Shown: positions 1 through 8,009 of the stretch, in pieces
Position numbering within the stretch: the stretch's first letter is position 1
How the letters are laid out: each line of letters begins with the position of its first letter
Origin: DATKCN01 sp035513175
GTDB taxonomy: Bacteria; Chloroflexota; Chloroflexia; Thermomicrobiales; CFX8
Reading direction: 5' to 3'
Length of the DNA stretch: 29,367 nt
Assembly: GCA_035513175.1 (NCBI GenBank)
Contig: DATKCN010000201.1
Coordinates: 1-29,367, forward strand
The notes under the pieces: generated by a model
The model's input: the letters and a program-made list of their open reading frames with translations, nothing else
What the model was told of the DNA's origin: nothing
The model's database searches: none
Program-made: the position numbers and the translations under genes

Positions 1-105
1 GTCGGCGACCTGCGCTTCCGCGTCGAGGCTCTCGATGGATTGCGGATCGCGCGGCTGTTCGTGGAGCAGGATGCGGGGGCGAACGGGGTCGAGTCAGAGC
101 GCTAG
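1..105 (+). CDS. C-terminal fragment of a CorC/HlyC-family (CBS and transporter-associated domain) protein
   Basis: The first 34 codons of the window are open in frame 1 and end at a TAG at 103-105. The peptide starts VGDLRFRVEALDG and continues to RIARLFVEQ, followed by a short acidic tail. This resembles the last beta strands of the CorC/HlyC transporter-associated domain, which usually closes CNNM/CorC-type CBS-pair membrane proteins with a G-D/E-x-x-x-F-x-V-x-x-x-x-G-x-R-I-x-x-V pattern. Family members are linked to divalent cation (Mg/Co) efflux or homeostasis. The start, the CBS pair and any membrane part lie outside the window. The call rests on about 25 residues, so it is tentative. 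No clear terminator follows. Confidence 0.5.
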   Translation, partial: VGDLRFRVEALDGLRIARLFVEQDAGANGVESER

Positions 106-304
106 CAGGCGGCACGCCCACTTCTAAGCCGCTGGCGGTCACAACGACCCCGGTCGCCGGTCCGCCCGCGCCCCGGAACTGGTCAGTCAACCGGCAGATT
201 GAGCACACATGCGGCGCAGCGGCTCATCGTGGACCGCGTTCAGTGCGTCCCGACTGCTGGGATGCGTGATTGACGGCGTAGGGACGCCGGATGGAGCAGG
301 TCGA

Positions 305-1357
305 TTGAATCAGCAGGACAGGCATCTGGTAACCGGCGGGGCCGGGTTCTACGGCATCAACATGGTCCGCTACCTTCTGGCGCGTGGGCACGACGTGACG
401 TCGCTGGACCTCGCGCCGTTCGACTATCCGGAACGGGATCGCGTGCGCGCCGTCACAGGCGACATTCGGGACGTGCGGGCGCTCGATGAGGCGATGGAAG
501 ACGCCACGTTGGTCATTCACGCGGCGGCGGCGTTGCCACGGCACTCCCCAGCCGACATCTACACCACCGACGTGATCGGCACGCGAAACGTGCTGGCCAC
601 GGCCGCGCGCCACGGCGTCGAGCGGGTCGTCCACATCTCATCGACGGCGGTGTACGGCATCCCGGACCATCACCCACTACTGGAGACCGACCGCCTGCAT
701 GGCGTCGGGCCGTATGGCGAGGCGAAGATCGCGGCCGAGGAAGCGTGCCTCGACTACCGGAGGCGCGGGATGACCGTGCCGATCCTGCGGCCCAAGACGT
801 TCGTTGGCCCGGCGCGGCTCGGCGTGTTCGCGATGCTCTGCGAGTGGGCGCACGACGGCTACCGCTTCCCGATTATCGGCGCGGGCGACAACCGTTACCA
901 GTTGCTCGATGTCGAGGATCTGTGCGAGGCGACCTATCTGGCCTGCGCGCTCCCGCCGGAGCGGGCGAACTACACCTTCAACATTGGCGCGGCCGAGTTC
1001 ACGACACTGCGCGAGGACTTTCAAGCGGTGCTGGACCGGGCCGGGCACGGCAAGCAGATCGTCGGGCTGCGGCCGAAGGCAGCGGTCGTGCTGGCGTTGC
1101 AGGCGCTGGAGAAGGTGGGCCTCTCGCCGCTCTACGAATGGGTCTATCGCACCATGCCGGAGGATAGCTTCGTGTCGATCGACCTTGCGCGCGAGCAGTT
1201 GGGATTCACGCCGCGCTACTCGAACAAGGATGCCCTCACGCGCATGTACGACTGGTACGTCGCGAGCATGCATGAGTTCGAGGGCACGTCGGGCGTGTCG
1301 CACCGCGTGCCGTGGGACCAGGGCGCGCTGAAGCTGGGGAAGCTGGTCTTCCGATAG
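305..1357 (+). CDS. NAD-dependent epimerase/dehydratase (extended SDR)
   Basis: This is an extended short-chain dehydrogenase of about 350 aa, likely a nucleotide-sugar or sterol-type epimerase/dehydrogenase acting in the cytoplasm. The Rossmann glycine motif TGGAGFYG is at residues 10-17. An acidic residue after beta-2 (SLDLAPFDYP) suggests NAD rather than NADP. The active site shows HISSTAVYG near residue 110 and YGEAK (Y137-x3-K141). I chose the TTG at 305 because GGAG at 293-296 sits 8 nt upstream and the Rossmann fold begins within ten residues. The in-frame ATG at 209 would add 32 residues of low-complexity sequence that do not look like part of the fold. The substrate cannot be told from the sequence. 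It appears to be monocistronic, 200 bp after the CorC-like gene. Confidence 0.85.
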   Translation: MNQQDRHLVTGGAGFYGINMVRYLLARGHDVTSLDLAPFDYPERDRVRAVTGDIRDVRALDEAMEDATLVIHAAAALPRHSPADIYTTDVIGTRNVLATAARHGVERVVHISSTAVYGIPDHHPLLETDRLHGVGPYGEAKIAAEEACLDYRRRGMTVPILRPKTFVGPARLGVFAMLCEWAHDGYRFPIIGAGDNRYQLLDVEDLCEATYLACALPPERANYTFNIGAAEFTTLREDFQAVLDRAGHGKQIVGLRPKAAVVLALQALEKVGLSPLYEWVYRTMPEDSFVSIDLAREQLGFTPRYSNKDALTRMYDWYVASMHEFEGTSGVSHRVPWDQGALKLGKLVFR

Positions 1358-1714
1358 CACGCCTGACTACGAGTGTTCAGGAGCCCGATGGCGCCTTGAC
1401 CGGTTTGTGCCTTCGCAACCCGGCGTGAACAGCCCCTGTATCTTGTGGCGAAACACGAGTATCGATGGACACCGTCGTCCAGCAGGGTCTGCGTTCCGTC
1501 GTTACACCACGACCGTGAGGATGAACTGAATAGAGGTCTCAATGCCAACTCGTCATCGTTTGCGATCTGCTCCGATCATGTTATCACATCATCCACGAAC
1601 TCGGGCTTCCGTGCGATGCTACGCTTCGGCGAAACCGGCGACGATCGGGCGCGTCACAGTCGCGATGCATTGCAGACAAGCACGCACGCGTGCACTTAGC
1701 TTGAAGGCGGAACC
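1358..1714. other. Intergenic stretch without a supported gene
   Basis: This 357-bp gap separates the epimerase and cupin genes. Short open frames cross it in several phases (for example from 1445 and 1542), but they are rich in Arg, Ser and His, and the one starting at 1542 runs into the cupin gene in another frame. I see no tRNA, no hairpin followed by T residues, and no convincing -35/-10 pair. A 10-bp perfect palindrome, GCACGCGTGC, lies at 1684-1693 just upstream of the cupin ribosome-binding site. It may be an operator but is short enough to be chance in GC-rich DNA. Confidence 0.4.
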
Positions 1715-2194
1715 ATGTCAGCCTCACCTGGACAACCCGTCCACGTTCCGCGTGGGCAGGATCGCTGTGGCGAATACCACAACCTGGGGATCGGGATCCT
1801 CACCTTCAAAGTCGCGACGGCCGACAGCGACGGCGCGCTGCTGGTCGTAGAACTGGCGCATCACACCCAGGGCGGACCAGCACGCCATCTGCATCACGCG
1901 CAGGATGAATGGTTCTACGTGGCCGAAGGTGCTTACGTGATCGAGGTGGGCAGCGAGCGCTTTTACATACACCCCGGTGATGCCGTATTCGGTCCCCGCG
2001 GCGTGCCGCACACCTGGGCCCACATCGGCGAGACATTGGGTCGTATCGTTTTTGTGGTTTCGCCTGCTGGCCAGCTCGAGGCCTTCTTCCGGGCGCTGAG
2101 CGCGATCAACGCGGTTGCGCCACAGGATCCGGCCTTCTGGCCGCCGTTTGGGATGGAGTTGGTCGGACCCCCGATCGATCTCGAGGCACTGTAG
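1715..2194 (+). CDS. Cupin-domain protein
   Basis: This is a 159-aa single-domain cupin of unknown substrate. Motif 1 is visible as H58-x-H60 with E65, followed by AEG at 70-72. Motif 2 runs GDAVFGPRGVPHTW with H99. These four residues (H58, H60, E65, H99) are the usual cupin metal ligands, so metal binding is likely. The C-terminal 45 residues contain a helix-forming segment after the barrel (AFFRALSAINAV), common in small Cupin_2 proteins annotated as quercetin-dioxygenase-like. The ATG is preceded by AAGGCGG about 5 nt upstream. The flanking genes give no pathway, so dioxygenase, isomerase and sensor roles all remain possible. Confidence 0.85.
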   Translation: MSASPGQPVHVPRGQDRCGEYHNLGIGILTFKVATADSDGALLVVELAHHTQGGPARHLHHAQDEWFYVAEGAYVIEVGSERFYIHPGDAVFGPRGVPHTWAHIGETLGRIVFVVSPAGQLEAFFRALSAINAVAPQDPAFWPPFGMELVGPPIDLEAL

Positions 2195-2342
2195 GCGGTA
2201 TGGTAGGCATCCTACCGACTGTTTCTGAAACGTCCTTTTTTTACAGACACTCGAGCCGTTATGGGCGCTGACGGCTTCCGCATACGGATGCGATTTACGA
2301 TGTCAAGATCGCGTCTCAGAGTCCCGTTTGGCTCTCACCAAC

Positions 2343-2425
2343 ACCTGGAGGAGCTGTCGCGGTCGTCGGCGAGGGCTGACACGATGTCCGGATCGCAAGA
2401 ACGACCGACGACATCGCCTCCAGGT
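2343..2425. repeat. Long imperfect inverted repeat (hairpin)
   Basis: ACCTGGAGG at 2343-2351 is perfectly complementary to CCTCCAGGT at 2417-2425. The pairing continues inward with TGTCG (2356-2360 region) against CGACA, and then CGGTCG against CGACCG across a one-base bulge. That makes about 20 pairs with a few mismatches and a loop of roughly 35 nt. It ends about 30 bp before the -35 box of the rny promoter. There is no T-run after either arm, so it is not an ordinary terminator. It could be a small palindromic element or a structured RNA. Confidence 0.5.
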
Positions 2426-2455
2426 TCTTCGTGGAACCGTACGCACGCGCGCGGC

Positions 2456-2485
2456 TTGACATACCCTTCATGACACTTCTATCAT
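2456..2485 (+). promoter_or_regulatory. Sigma-70-type promoter of rny
   Basis: A perfect -35 hexamer, TTGACA (2456-2461), is followed after 18 bp by TATCAT (2480-2485), which matches the -10 consensus at four of six positions. Transcription would start near 2492, giving a leader of about 125 nt before the rny ATG at 2617. Confidence 0.7.
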
Positions 2486-2616
2486 CATTCGGTTAGAGCT
2501 TGCGATGTTCCAGCTCCTGCCACTGCCGGATGCAGACGCCACGGTGGCCTGGCCCACGGGCATCTCCAGTACGTTAACAATACTGAACATACACATCGGA
2601 AAGAGGAGCAACGAGA

Positions 2617-4149
2617 ATGATGTACGTTCTCATTGCGCTTGCTTCCGCGGTGGTGGCTGCCGGTCTCGCGGCGCTGTTCACCCGGCTGTACCTGCAATCG
2701 AATGCGGCGACAGCCATTGGGCGAACGGAGCGGGAAGCACAGCGCATCGTCGAGGAAGCGGAAGCGCAACGGCGGGAGATGGTGCTCGAAGCGAAGGACG
2801 AGTCGCTTCGGCTGCGGGCCGACATCGACAGGGAAATCGCGAGCAGGCGCAAAGACCTCGAGCGGGTCGAGCGCCGCATCGAGCAGAAGGAAGAGCAGCT
2901 CGACAGGAAGAACGAGCAGGTCGATCACCGTGACCGCGCCCTTCAGCAGCGAGAGAAGGAGCTCGTAGAGCTTGAGGACGAGCTGAAGGCGTACGCGGAA
3001 AAGCAGGAACAGGAGCTGCAGCGCGTCGCGATGATGTCGGTCGACCAGGCGCGTGAGAGCCTGCTGACCCGCGTCGAGGACGAAATGCGGGATCTGCTCA
3101 ACCGTCGGGTGCACGAGATGGAGCAGGAAGCGAAGGCCGAATCCGAAAAGCGGGCGAGGAAGATTCTCGCGACCACCATCCAGCGCATCTCCAGCGACTA
3201 CATCGCCGAGTCGACGGTGTCGGTGGTGCCGCTGCCGAGCGATGACATGAAGGGCCGCATCATCGGCCGCGAGGGCCGCAATATCCGCGCGCTCGAACAG
3301 GCCACCGGCATCGATCTGATCGTCGACGACACGCCGGAAGCGGTGACGCTGTCCGGGTTCGACCCGGTGCGGCGCGAGGTTGCCCGGCGATCGCTGCAGA
3401 AGCTCATCCAGGACGGGCGCATTCACCCGGCGCGCATCGAGGAGGTCGTCAACAAGACCCGCCTCGAGCTGGAGCAGGTGATGCGCGAGGAGGGCGAGAA
3501 GATCGCCTACGAGGCCAACGTCCAGGGCCTGCATCCCGACCTCATCAAGCTGTTGGGCCGCATGAAGTACCGCACCAGCTACGGGCAGAACGTGCTGGCG
3601 CACTCGCTGGAAGTGTCGATGATCGCGGGCGCACTGGCGGCCGAGCTTGGGGCGGATGTCAACGTCGCCAAGACCGCAGGACTGCTGCACGACATCGGGA
3701 AAGCCGTCGACCACGAGGTCGATGGCCCGCACGCGCTCATCGGCGCCGACATCGCCCGCAGGCTGGGACGCTCGGCGCGCATCGTGCACGCCATCGCCGC
3801 GCACCACGGCGAGGAAGAGCCTCAGACGATCGAGGCGTTCATCGTCGCCACCTCGGACGCGATCTCCGGCGCGCGGCCCGGCGCCCGGCGGGAAATGGTG
3901 GAGACCTACATCAAGCGCCTGGAGGCGCTGGAGGCGGTCGCCAACTCGTTCGACGGAGTCGAAAAGTCGTTCGCGATCCAGGCTGGCCGTGAGGTGCGCA
4001 TCCTGGTGTCGCCGAACAAGGTCGACGACCTGGCAGCTACCAAGCTTGCGCGTGACATCGTCAAGAAGATCGAGGAGAATCTGGAGTATCCAGGCCAGAT
4101 CAAGGTCACCGTAATCCGGGAAACGCGCGCGGTCGACTTCGCGCGTTAG
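2617..4149 (+). CDS. rny: Ribonuclease Y (membrane-anchored endoribonuclease)
   Basis: This 510-aa protein has the full RNase Y layout. An N-terminal membrane helix (residues 2-24) is followed by a long charged coiled coil of about 140 residues rich in Glu, Arg and Lys. A KH domain then carries GRIIGREGRN near 212-221, and an HD metal-dependent hydrolase domain follows. The HD ligands are visible as H329 (AHSLEV), H358-D359 (LLHDIGK), HH near 396 and D in ATSDAISG. RNase Y starts mRNA decay and processing at the inner face of the membrane, often with a degradosome. The ATG at 2617 has AGAGGAG 8 nt upstream; the next codon is also ATG. The gene has its own promoter (2456-2485) and a strong terminator, so it is probably monocistronic. 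Length matches the family (about 510-520 aa). Confidence 0.97.
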   Translation: MMYVLIALASAVVAAGLAALFTRLYLQSNAATAIGRTEREAQRIVEEAEAQRREMVLEAKDESLRLRADIDREIASRRKDLERVERRIEQKEEQLDRKNEQVDHRDRALQQREKELVELEDELKAYAEKQEQELQRVAMMSVDQARESLLTRVEDEMRDLLNRRVHEMEQEAKAESEKRARKILATTIQRISSDYIAESTVSVVPLPSDDMKGRIIGREGRNIRALEQATGIDLIVDDTPEAVTLSGFDPVRREVARRSLQKLIQDGRIHPARIEEVVNKTRLELEQVMREEGEKIAYEANVQGLHPDLIKLLGRMKYRTSYGQNVLAHSLEVSMIAGALAAELGADVNVAKTAGLLHDIGKAVDHEVDGPHALIGADIARRLGRSARIVHAIAAHHGEEEPQTIEAFIVATSDAISGARPGARREMVETYIKRLEALEAVANSFDGVEKSFAIQAGREVRILVSPNKVDDLAATKLARDIVKKIEENLEYPGQIKVTVIRETRAVDFAR

Positions 4150-4170
4150 CGCCTGACCGCCGGAATCCGA

Positions 4171-4219
4171 CGCCGGGTCCAACACCGTGATGACGGAGTT
4201 GGACCCGGCGTTTTTCTTT
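4171..4219 (+). terminator. Rho-independent terminator of rny
   Basis: A perfect 13-bp stem, CGCCGGGTCCAAC (4171-4183) with GTTGGACCCGGCG (4198-4210), encloses a 14-nt loop in which CCG/CGG can pair further. It is followed directly by TTTTTCTTT. This is the clearest intrinsic terminator in the window, 21 nt after the rny stop. Confidence 0.92.
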
Positions 4220-4713
4220 GCGCCCGATGGGCAGGCGCGTGATGGTTGACGGTCGTTGTGATGCGATGGTAAGACTAGCGTCGATGCCCGTCATGGGATG
4301 TCGACCGCGAGCATCGCGGCCGCCCGCCCGCTCTGGCGGCGGTACGGCCGGACCGCGGGGGCACATCCGAGGGACGTGTGCCGGGCACGGTGGGGAGGGT
4401 GACGCCGGACAGCGCGCAACGGTGGGATCGTGTCTGGCCAGGGCGCGTCGCGCTCGCGCAGCCCGCGACATCGGCACGACACATCCATCCAGGTTGGGCG
4501 TTCCGGAGCGTCCGCGGTCCAGGAGACCCCGGCTGGCTACGTAGGAGCCGCGCGTCCTCGGGCATCTAGCGGGATATACGGGAGGTGCGTGCCTAGAGAA
4601 GAAGCGCTCCGCACTCGCGCCGACACGACATCGCGCACCGCACATGGCACGTTTGAGGACACCGACGTCGAACAGTCAGGCGCCCGGCATTGCCGCCCTG
4701 ATGGAGGATTTTC
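4216..4713. other. Long GC-rich intergenic region upstream of the spoVS-type gene
   Basis: Nearly 500 bp without a convincing gene. Open frames occur on both strands here, but all are Arg/Pro/Ala-rich with no recognisable domain and no good ribosome-binding site. A weak promoter candidate is TTGACG at 4246-4251, 18 bp before TAAGAC at 4270-4275; if used, the leader of the downstream gene would exceed 400 nt. I recognise no tRNA, RNase P RNA, SRP RNA, tmRNA or known riboswitch. A structured RNA cannot be excluded by eye. Confidence 0.35.
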
Positions 4714-5169
4714 ATGGATCGGTTCTTTAGCAAGCTGGATCTTCGCGACATCAAGATCGACCCCGAGGCCAAGTTTCCTCCGGACGAGGAAAGCTACGGC
4801 GACACGGAGCCCGTCCAGCCGGACGTGTACGGCGGCGTCGAGGCGTATGGCGCCGTGATCACTGAAAATCACGTCGTGACCGAGGTCAAACAGCGCAGCG
4901 GCGAGGTGCTGAAGGTGTCCGCCCGGTCGCGGCCCAGCGCCGTCGCGGGCGCGATTGCCGGCGTCGTGCGTGAGTTCGGACGCGCCGAGGTGCAGGCGAT
5001 CGGCGCGGGCGCCACCAACCAGGCCGTCAAGGCGGTCGCGATCGCCCGTGACTACCTGCTCGAAACGGGCATCGAGGCTGTCTGCCTGCCCGCGTTCATC
5101 GACGTGACAATCGACGACGAGGATCGCACGGCGATTCGCCTGGTCGTGGAGCCGCGCCACTCGTCGTGA
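4714..5169 (+). CDS. SpoVS-domain protein with an N-terminal extension
   Basis: Residues 64-148 form a SpoVS domain (Alba-like fold). EVLKVSA opens it, AIGAGATNQAVKA lies in the middle, and it ends in TAIRLVVEPR. SpoVS is about 86 aa in Bacillus, where it acts in sporulation stage V, but homologues are common in non-sporulating bacteria with unknown, probably nucleic-acid-related, roles. This 151-aa protein has an additional acidic N-terminus of about 60 residues (LDLRDIKIDPEAKFPPDEE) that the Bacillus protein lacks. GGAGG lies 6 nt before the ATG. The stop overlaps the PHP gene's GTG by two bases (GTGA), so the two are translationally coupled. In Bacillus and Thermus relatives spoVS also lies beside rny, which supports an RNA-linked function, though a terminator separates the two genes here. 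Confidence 0.9.
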   Translation: MDRFFSKLDLRDIKIDPEAKFPPDEESYGDTEPVQPDVYGGVEAYGAVITENHVVTEVKQRSGEVLKVSARSRPSAVAGAIAGVVREFGRAEVQAIGAGATNQAVKAVAIARDYLLETGIEAVCLPAFIDVTIDDEDRTAIRLVVEPRHSS

Positions 5170-6035
5170 CCACCGGGGGGGCCCGGATCGGGAACGCGCG
5201 CGCCGATCTGCACACACATTCCAGCGCGTCCGATGGCTTGCTCGCCCCCGCCGGCCTGATTCGTCAGGCTTCTGAGCGGGGGCTTTCCGTGCTCGCGCTC
5301 ACCGACCACGACACGACGCTGGGGCTCGACGAGGCGCGGCGCGCGGGGCGTGAGCTGGGAGTGCGGGTCATCTCCGGCGTCGAGCTCTCGACCGGCGTTG
5401 ACGAGGGGCAGCTGCACGTGCTGGGCTACGGGTTCAACGAGCGCAACCCTGACCTGCTCACGCGACTCGCGACGCTGCGCGCGTCCCGCGCGGGCCGGGC
5501 GCTTGCCATCATCGAGCGGCTGCGCGAGTTGGGTGTCGCGATCGACGCTGAGACCGCGCGCCCCACTCGGCCCGGCGAATCGATCGGACGGCCGCACATC
5601 GCCCGCGCCATGGTCGGCGCCGGGCACGTCGGCTCGGTTGCCGAGGCGTTCGAGCGCTACCTCGGCGATGGGAGGCCGGCGTATGTCGCGTCCCGGCGCC
5701 TGACTCCCGAGGCGGCGGTGCAGCTGATCGTGGAGGCCGGGGGCGTCGCCGTGTTGGCGCACCCGTATTCGTATCCCGCGTTCAGGGAGCGGCTGCCGTC
5801 GCTGATCGCTGCCGGGCTCCAGGGCATCGAGGTGTACTACGGCGAGCACTCATGCCAGCAGATCGACGAGATGGAACGCGTCGCCGATCGGCGTGGGCTC
5901 CTGGCCGCCGGCGGCAGCGATTACCACGGCGACATCGGCTCGGAGCGGCGCGCGCTGGGGTCCGCGCGCCTGCCGGACGACGCGCTCGCGCGATTTCTGC
6001 GGCGCCTAGATTCCGGGTCGGCGCTGTCCGATTGA
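5166..6035 (+). CDS. PHP-domain phosphoesterase (nucleoside bisphosphate phosphatase/RNase AM-like)
   Basis: This is a 289-aa PHP-family metal-dependent phosphoesterase. Metal-binding motifs occur in the usual order: DLHTHSSASDG (HxH, residues 14-24), LTDHDT, GVELS, GRPHIARAM, VLAHPYS and GGSDYHG near the C-terminus. This order and length match the YciV/TrpH type, which hydrolyses 3',5'-nucleoside bisphosphates and trims 5' ends of RNA in proteobacteria. The exact substrate here is inferred. The GTG at 5166 overlaps the stop of the SpoVS-type gene (GTGA) and lacks its own clear ribosome-binding site, so translation probably depends on coupling. The gene ends at 6035, where its TGA lies inside a candidate -35 box of the next operon. 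Confidence 0.88.
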   Translation: MTTGGARIGNARADLHTHSSASDGLLAPAGLIRQASERGLSVLALTDHDTTLGLDEARRAGRELGVRVISGVELSTGVDEGQLHVLGYGFNERNPDLLTRLATLRASRAGRALAIIERLRELGVAIDAETARPTRPGESIGRPHIARAMVGAGHVGSVAEAFERYLGDGRPAYVASRRLTPEAAVQLIVEAGGVAVLAHPYSYPAFRERLPSLIAAGLQGIEVYYGEHSCQQIDEMERVADRRGLLAAGGSDYHGDIGSERRALGSARLPDDALARFLRRLDSGSALSD

Positions 6036-6061
6036 CCCTCTTTTTTCGGCTCTGTTAGACT
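6032..6061 (+). promoter_or_regulatory. Putative promoter of the yacL-like/ispD/ispF/dtd operon
   Basis: TTGACC (6032-6037, five of six consensus bases) overlaps the PHP gene stop codon and is followed after 18 bp by TAGACT (6056-6061, four of six). The predicted start near 6068 leaves a leader of about 150 nt before the GTG at 6220. Confidence 0.5.
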
Positions 6062-6219
6062 GGCCCATGTCGCCCGGAGCGGCGGATGACGGGTCGCGTC
6101 GGGTAGGAGTGTTCCGATGGGAATCGCGAGCTGTCCCATATCTGACGCCCATCCACTCGCAATCACGACTGCAATGAACGCACGCGGTCTGGCGGCGCCG
6201 TCGCGCGCCGGACGGCGCC

Positions 6220-7293
6220 GTGAATAGCGGCTCTCGCCGGCGAGTCGCGCGATCTCAGCGGGACCGGGTGCTGCGGTATCTGGGTCTGGGATTGGGCCTG
6301 CTGCTGGGCTGGCAGATTGGCTCCCGCCTCGGCGAGGCCGTCCAGAGCGTCGACCAGACGGTCATGTCGATCCTCGGCGCCGGCGTCCTTGCCGGTCTGC
6401 TGTTCATCATCGGGCCCTATGTGACGGTCAGCTTCTTCACCTGGTTGCGCCGGAAGGTGATGTCCATTCCAGCGATTGACATCGTGGCGGCCGGGATCGG
6501 CCTGATCATCGGCGGGGTGCTGTCATCGCTGCTGGCCCTGCCGGCCGCGTTGCTGCCTAACCCGTTCGGTCAGATCATGCCGTTCATCGTCGCCGTGATC
6601 GTCTGCGGGCTCAGTGTCGTCATCGTCGTCGTCCAGAAGAATGAGCTGCTCCCCATCCTGATGCGGCGTGGCGGAGCGTCCGAGCCCGACGAGCGCCTGC
6701 TGCTCGATACCAGCGTCCTGATCGATGGGCGCATCGTCGAGCTGATGCGCACCGGCGTCGTGACGCTGCCGCTCGTCCTGCCTCGCTTCATCCTGCGCGA
6801 GCTGCAGGGCATCGCGAACGCGGATGATCCGAGCCGCAAGGCGCGGGGACGGCGCGGGCTCGACGTGCTGGAGCGCCTGCAACGCGAGGGCATCGCGACC
6901 ATCGAAATCGTCGACATGGAGGTCGAGGAGGAAAGCGCGGTTGACGACAAGCTGATCAAGCTCGCCCGGCTCTCCCGCTACCACATCCTTACCGGCGACC
7001 AGAACCTGGAACGCGTCGCGAAGCTCCAGGGGATCGTCGCCATCAACATCAACACCATCGCGCAGGCGATGCGGCCCCCGGTCTCGCCCGGAGAGGAGCT
7101 TGAGTTGGACATCGTGCAGCCGGGGAGAGAGCTGGGGCAGGGCATCGGCTATCTGGACGACGGGACGCTGATCGTCGTCGAGGAGGGGCGCGACCGGGTC
7201 GGCAAGCACGTGCGCGTCGTTGTCACCCGCACGTTGCAGACGGGCACCGGCCGCATGGCTTTCGCCCAGGTAAAGGAAGAGGCGCCCGTCTGA
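6220..7293 (+). CDS. YacL-like membrane PIN-TRAM protein
   Basis: This 357-aa protein has four hydrophobic helices (about residues 17-35, 48-75, 85-112 and 118-138), then a PIN ribonuclease domain and a C-terminal TRAM domain. The PIN acidic residues are visible: D163 (LLLDTSVLIDGR), E194 (LRELQGIA), D242/D243 (AVDDKL) and D260 (LTGDQNL). TRAM spans roughly 288-347. This is the layout of Bacillus YacL, a membrane-tethered putative RNase. The next genes, ispD and ispF, also follow yacL in Firmicutes, which strengthens the family call. The GTG at 6220 lacks a good Shine-Dalgarno, and GTG near 6268 is an alternative. Its stop overlaps the ispD ATG (TGATG). Target RNAs are unknown. Confidence 0.88.
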   Translation: MNSGSRRRVARSQRDRVLRYLGLGLGLLLGWQIGSRLGEAVQSVDQTVMSILGAGVLAGLLFIIGPYVTVSFFTWLRRKVMSIPAIDIVAAGIGLIIGGVLSSLLALPAALLPNPFGQIMPFIVAVIVCGLSVVIVVVQKNELLPILMRRGGASEPDERLLLDTSVLIDGRIVELMRTGVVTLPLVLPRFILRELQGIANADDPSRKARGRRGLDVLERLQREGIATIEIVDMEVEEESAVDDKLIKLARLSRYHILTGDQNLERVAKLQGIVAININTIAQAMRPPVSPGEELELDIVQPGRELGQGIGYLDDGTLIVVEEGRDRVGKHVRVVVTRTLQTGTGRMAFAQVKEEAPV

Positions 7294-8009
7294 TGCGCGC
7301 GCCGCTTGGTCCGGATGAGCGCGGAGCCTGGCGGTTCAGCGCGATCATCGCTGGCGCGGGCGCCGGTGTTCGATTCGGGGAGTCGGACAAGGTGTTCGCC
7401 CCGCTGGCAGGACGGCCGATCCTGGTGCGCGCCGTCGACGCGTTCGCGCTCCGCGAAGATGTCGACGCGCTGGTCGTCGTGCTTGGCGCGCACACGCTGG
7501 AGCGCGGCCGCGCGCTCATCCGCCAGGCAATCGAACGGGACGTCATCGTGTGCGAGGGTGGACCCACGCGCGCCGCGTCCGTGCTGGCCGGCCTGCGGGC
7601 GTTGCCCGATCGCCCAGGCCTGGTTGCCGTGCACGACGCGGCTCGCCCGCTGGTAACCAGCGAACTGATCGGCCGCACGCTGGCGGCCGCGCGCGATGCA
7701 GGGGCGGCAGCTCCGGCCTTGCCCGTAACCGACACGATCCACGAGCTGGGGCTGGACGGGACGCTCGCGGGCACGCTCGACCGCGAGGTGCTGCGCGCGG
7801 CGCAGACCCCGCAGATCGCCCGGCGCGACTGGCTGGAGCACGCGCTGCGTCTCGACGGGCCAGCAACCGACGAGGCGGGTCAACTTCGAGCGGCCGGTTA
7901 TCCCGTGCGGGTGGTGGACGGCGACCCGGACAACCTGAAGCTGACGTGGCCGGGGGACCTGCCGCTCGCCGAGCTGATCCTGGCTCACCGGTTGGCGGCC
8001 GCGTCGTGA
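7293..8009 (+). CDS. ispD: 2-C-methyl-D-erythritol 4-phosphate cytidylyltransferase
   Basis: IspD transfers CMP from CTP to MEP, the third step of the MEP isoprenoid pathway. The 238-aa protein opens with the nucleotide-binding loop IIAGAGAGVRFG followed by DKVFAPLAGRPIL. It has the family signature VHDAARPLVT near residue 110 and ends in the substrate loop (TDEAGQLRAAGYPVRVV) and NLKLTWPGDL. Length is normal. The ATG shares its A with the TGA of the yacL-like gene, and the gene ends with GTGA overlapping ispF, so all are co-translated. The N-terminus is about 15 residues longer than E. coli IspD. Confidence 0.95.
   Translation: MRAPLGPDERGAWRFSAIIAGAGAGVRFGESDKVFAPLAGRPILVRAVDAFALREDVDALVVVLGAHTLERGRALIRQAIERDVIVCEGGPTRAASVLAGLRALPDRPGLVAVHDAARPLVTSELIGRTLAAARDAGAAAPALPVTDTIHELGLDGTLAGTLDREVLRAAQTPQIARRDWLEHALRLDGPATDEAGQLRAAGYPVRVVDGDPDNLKLTWPGDLPLAELILAHRLAAAS

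Larger units (their letters stand above)
2195..2616. other. Intergenic region upstream of rny (hairpin and promoter listed separately)
   Basis: This 422-bp gap holds no supported gene. The open frame from 2261 to 2473 has a Ser/Arg/Thr-rich composition and no ribosome-binding site. Near the cupin end are two very small inverted repeats (GGTAGG/CCTACC at 2202-2216 and GTTTC/GAAAC at 2221-2231) followed by seven T residues at 2236-2242. Together these may be a weak terminator for the cupin gene. The rest contains the long hairpin at 2343-2425, the promoter at 2456-2485 and a leader of roughly 125 nt before rny. Confidence 0.4.

Noticed and set aside
1542..1850. 102-aa open frame before the cupin gene
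   Set aside because: It has a GAGG upstream, but runs 136 bp into the cupin gene out of frame and has Arg/His/Thr-rich sequence.
2485..4185. 566-aa open frame on the minus strand
   Set aside because: It is antisense to rny across its full length, with Leu/Arg/His/Asp-rich composition and no domain; the rny protein has all family motifs.
6174..6227. 17-codon open frame (MNARGLAAPS...) overlapping the yacL-like start
   Set aside because: It could be a coupling leader peptide, but there is no ribosome-binding site and no reason beyond position.
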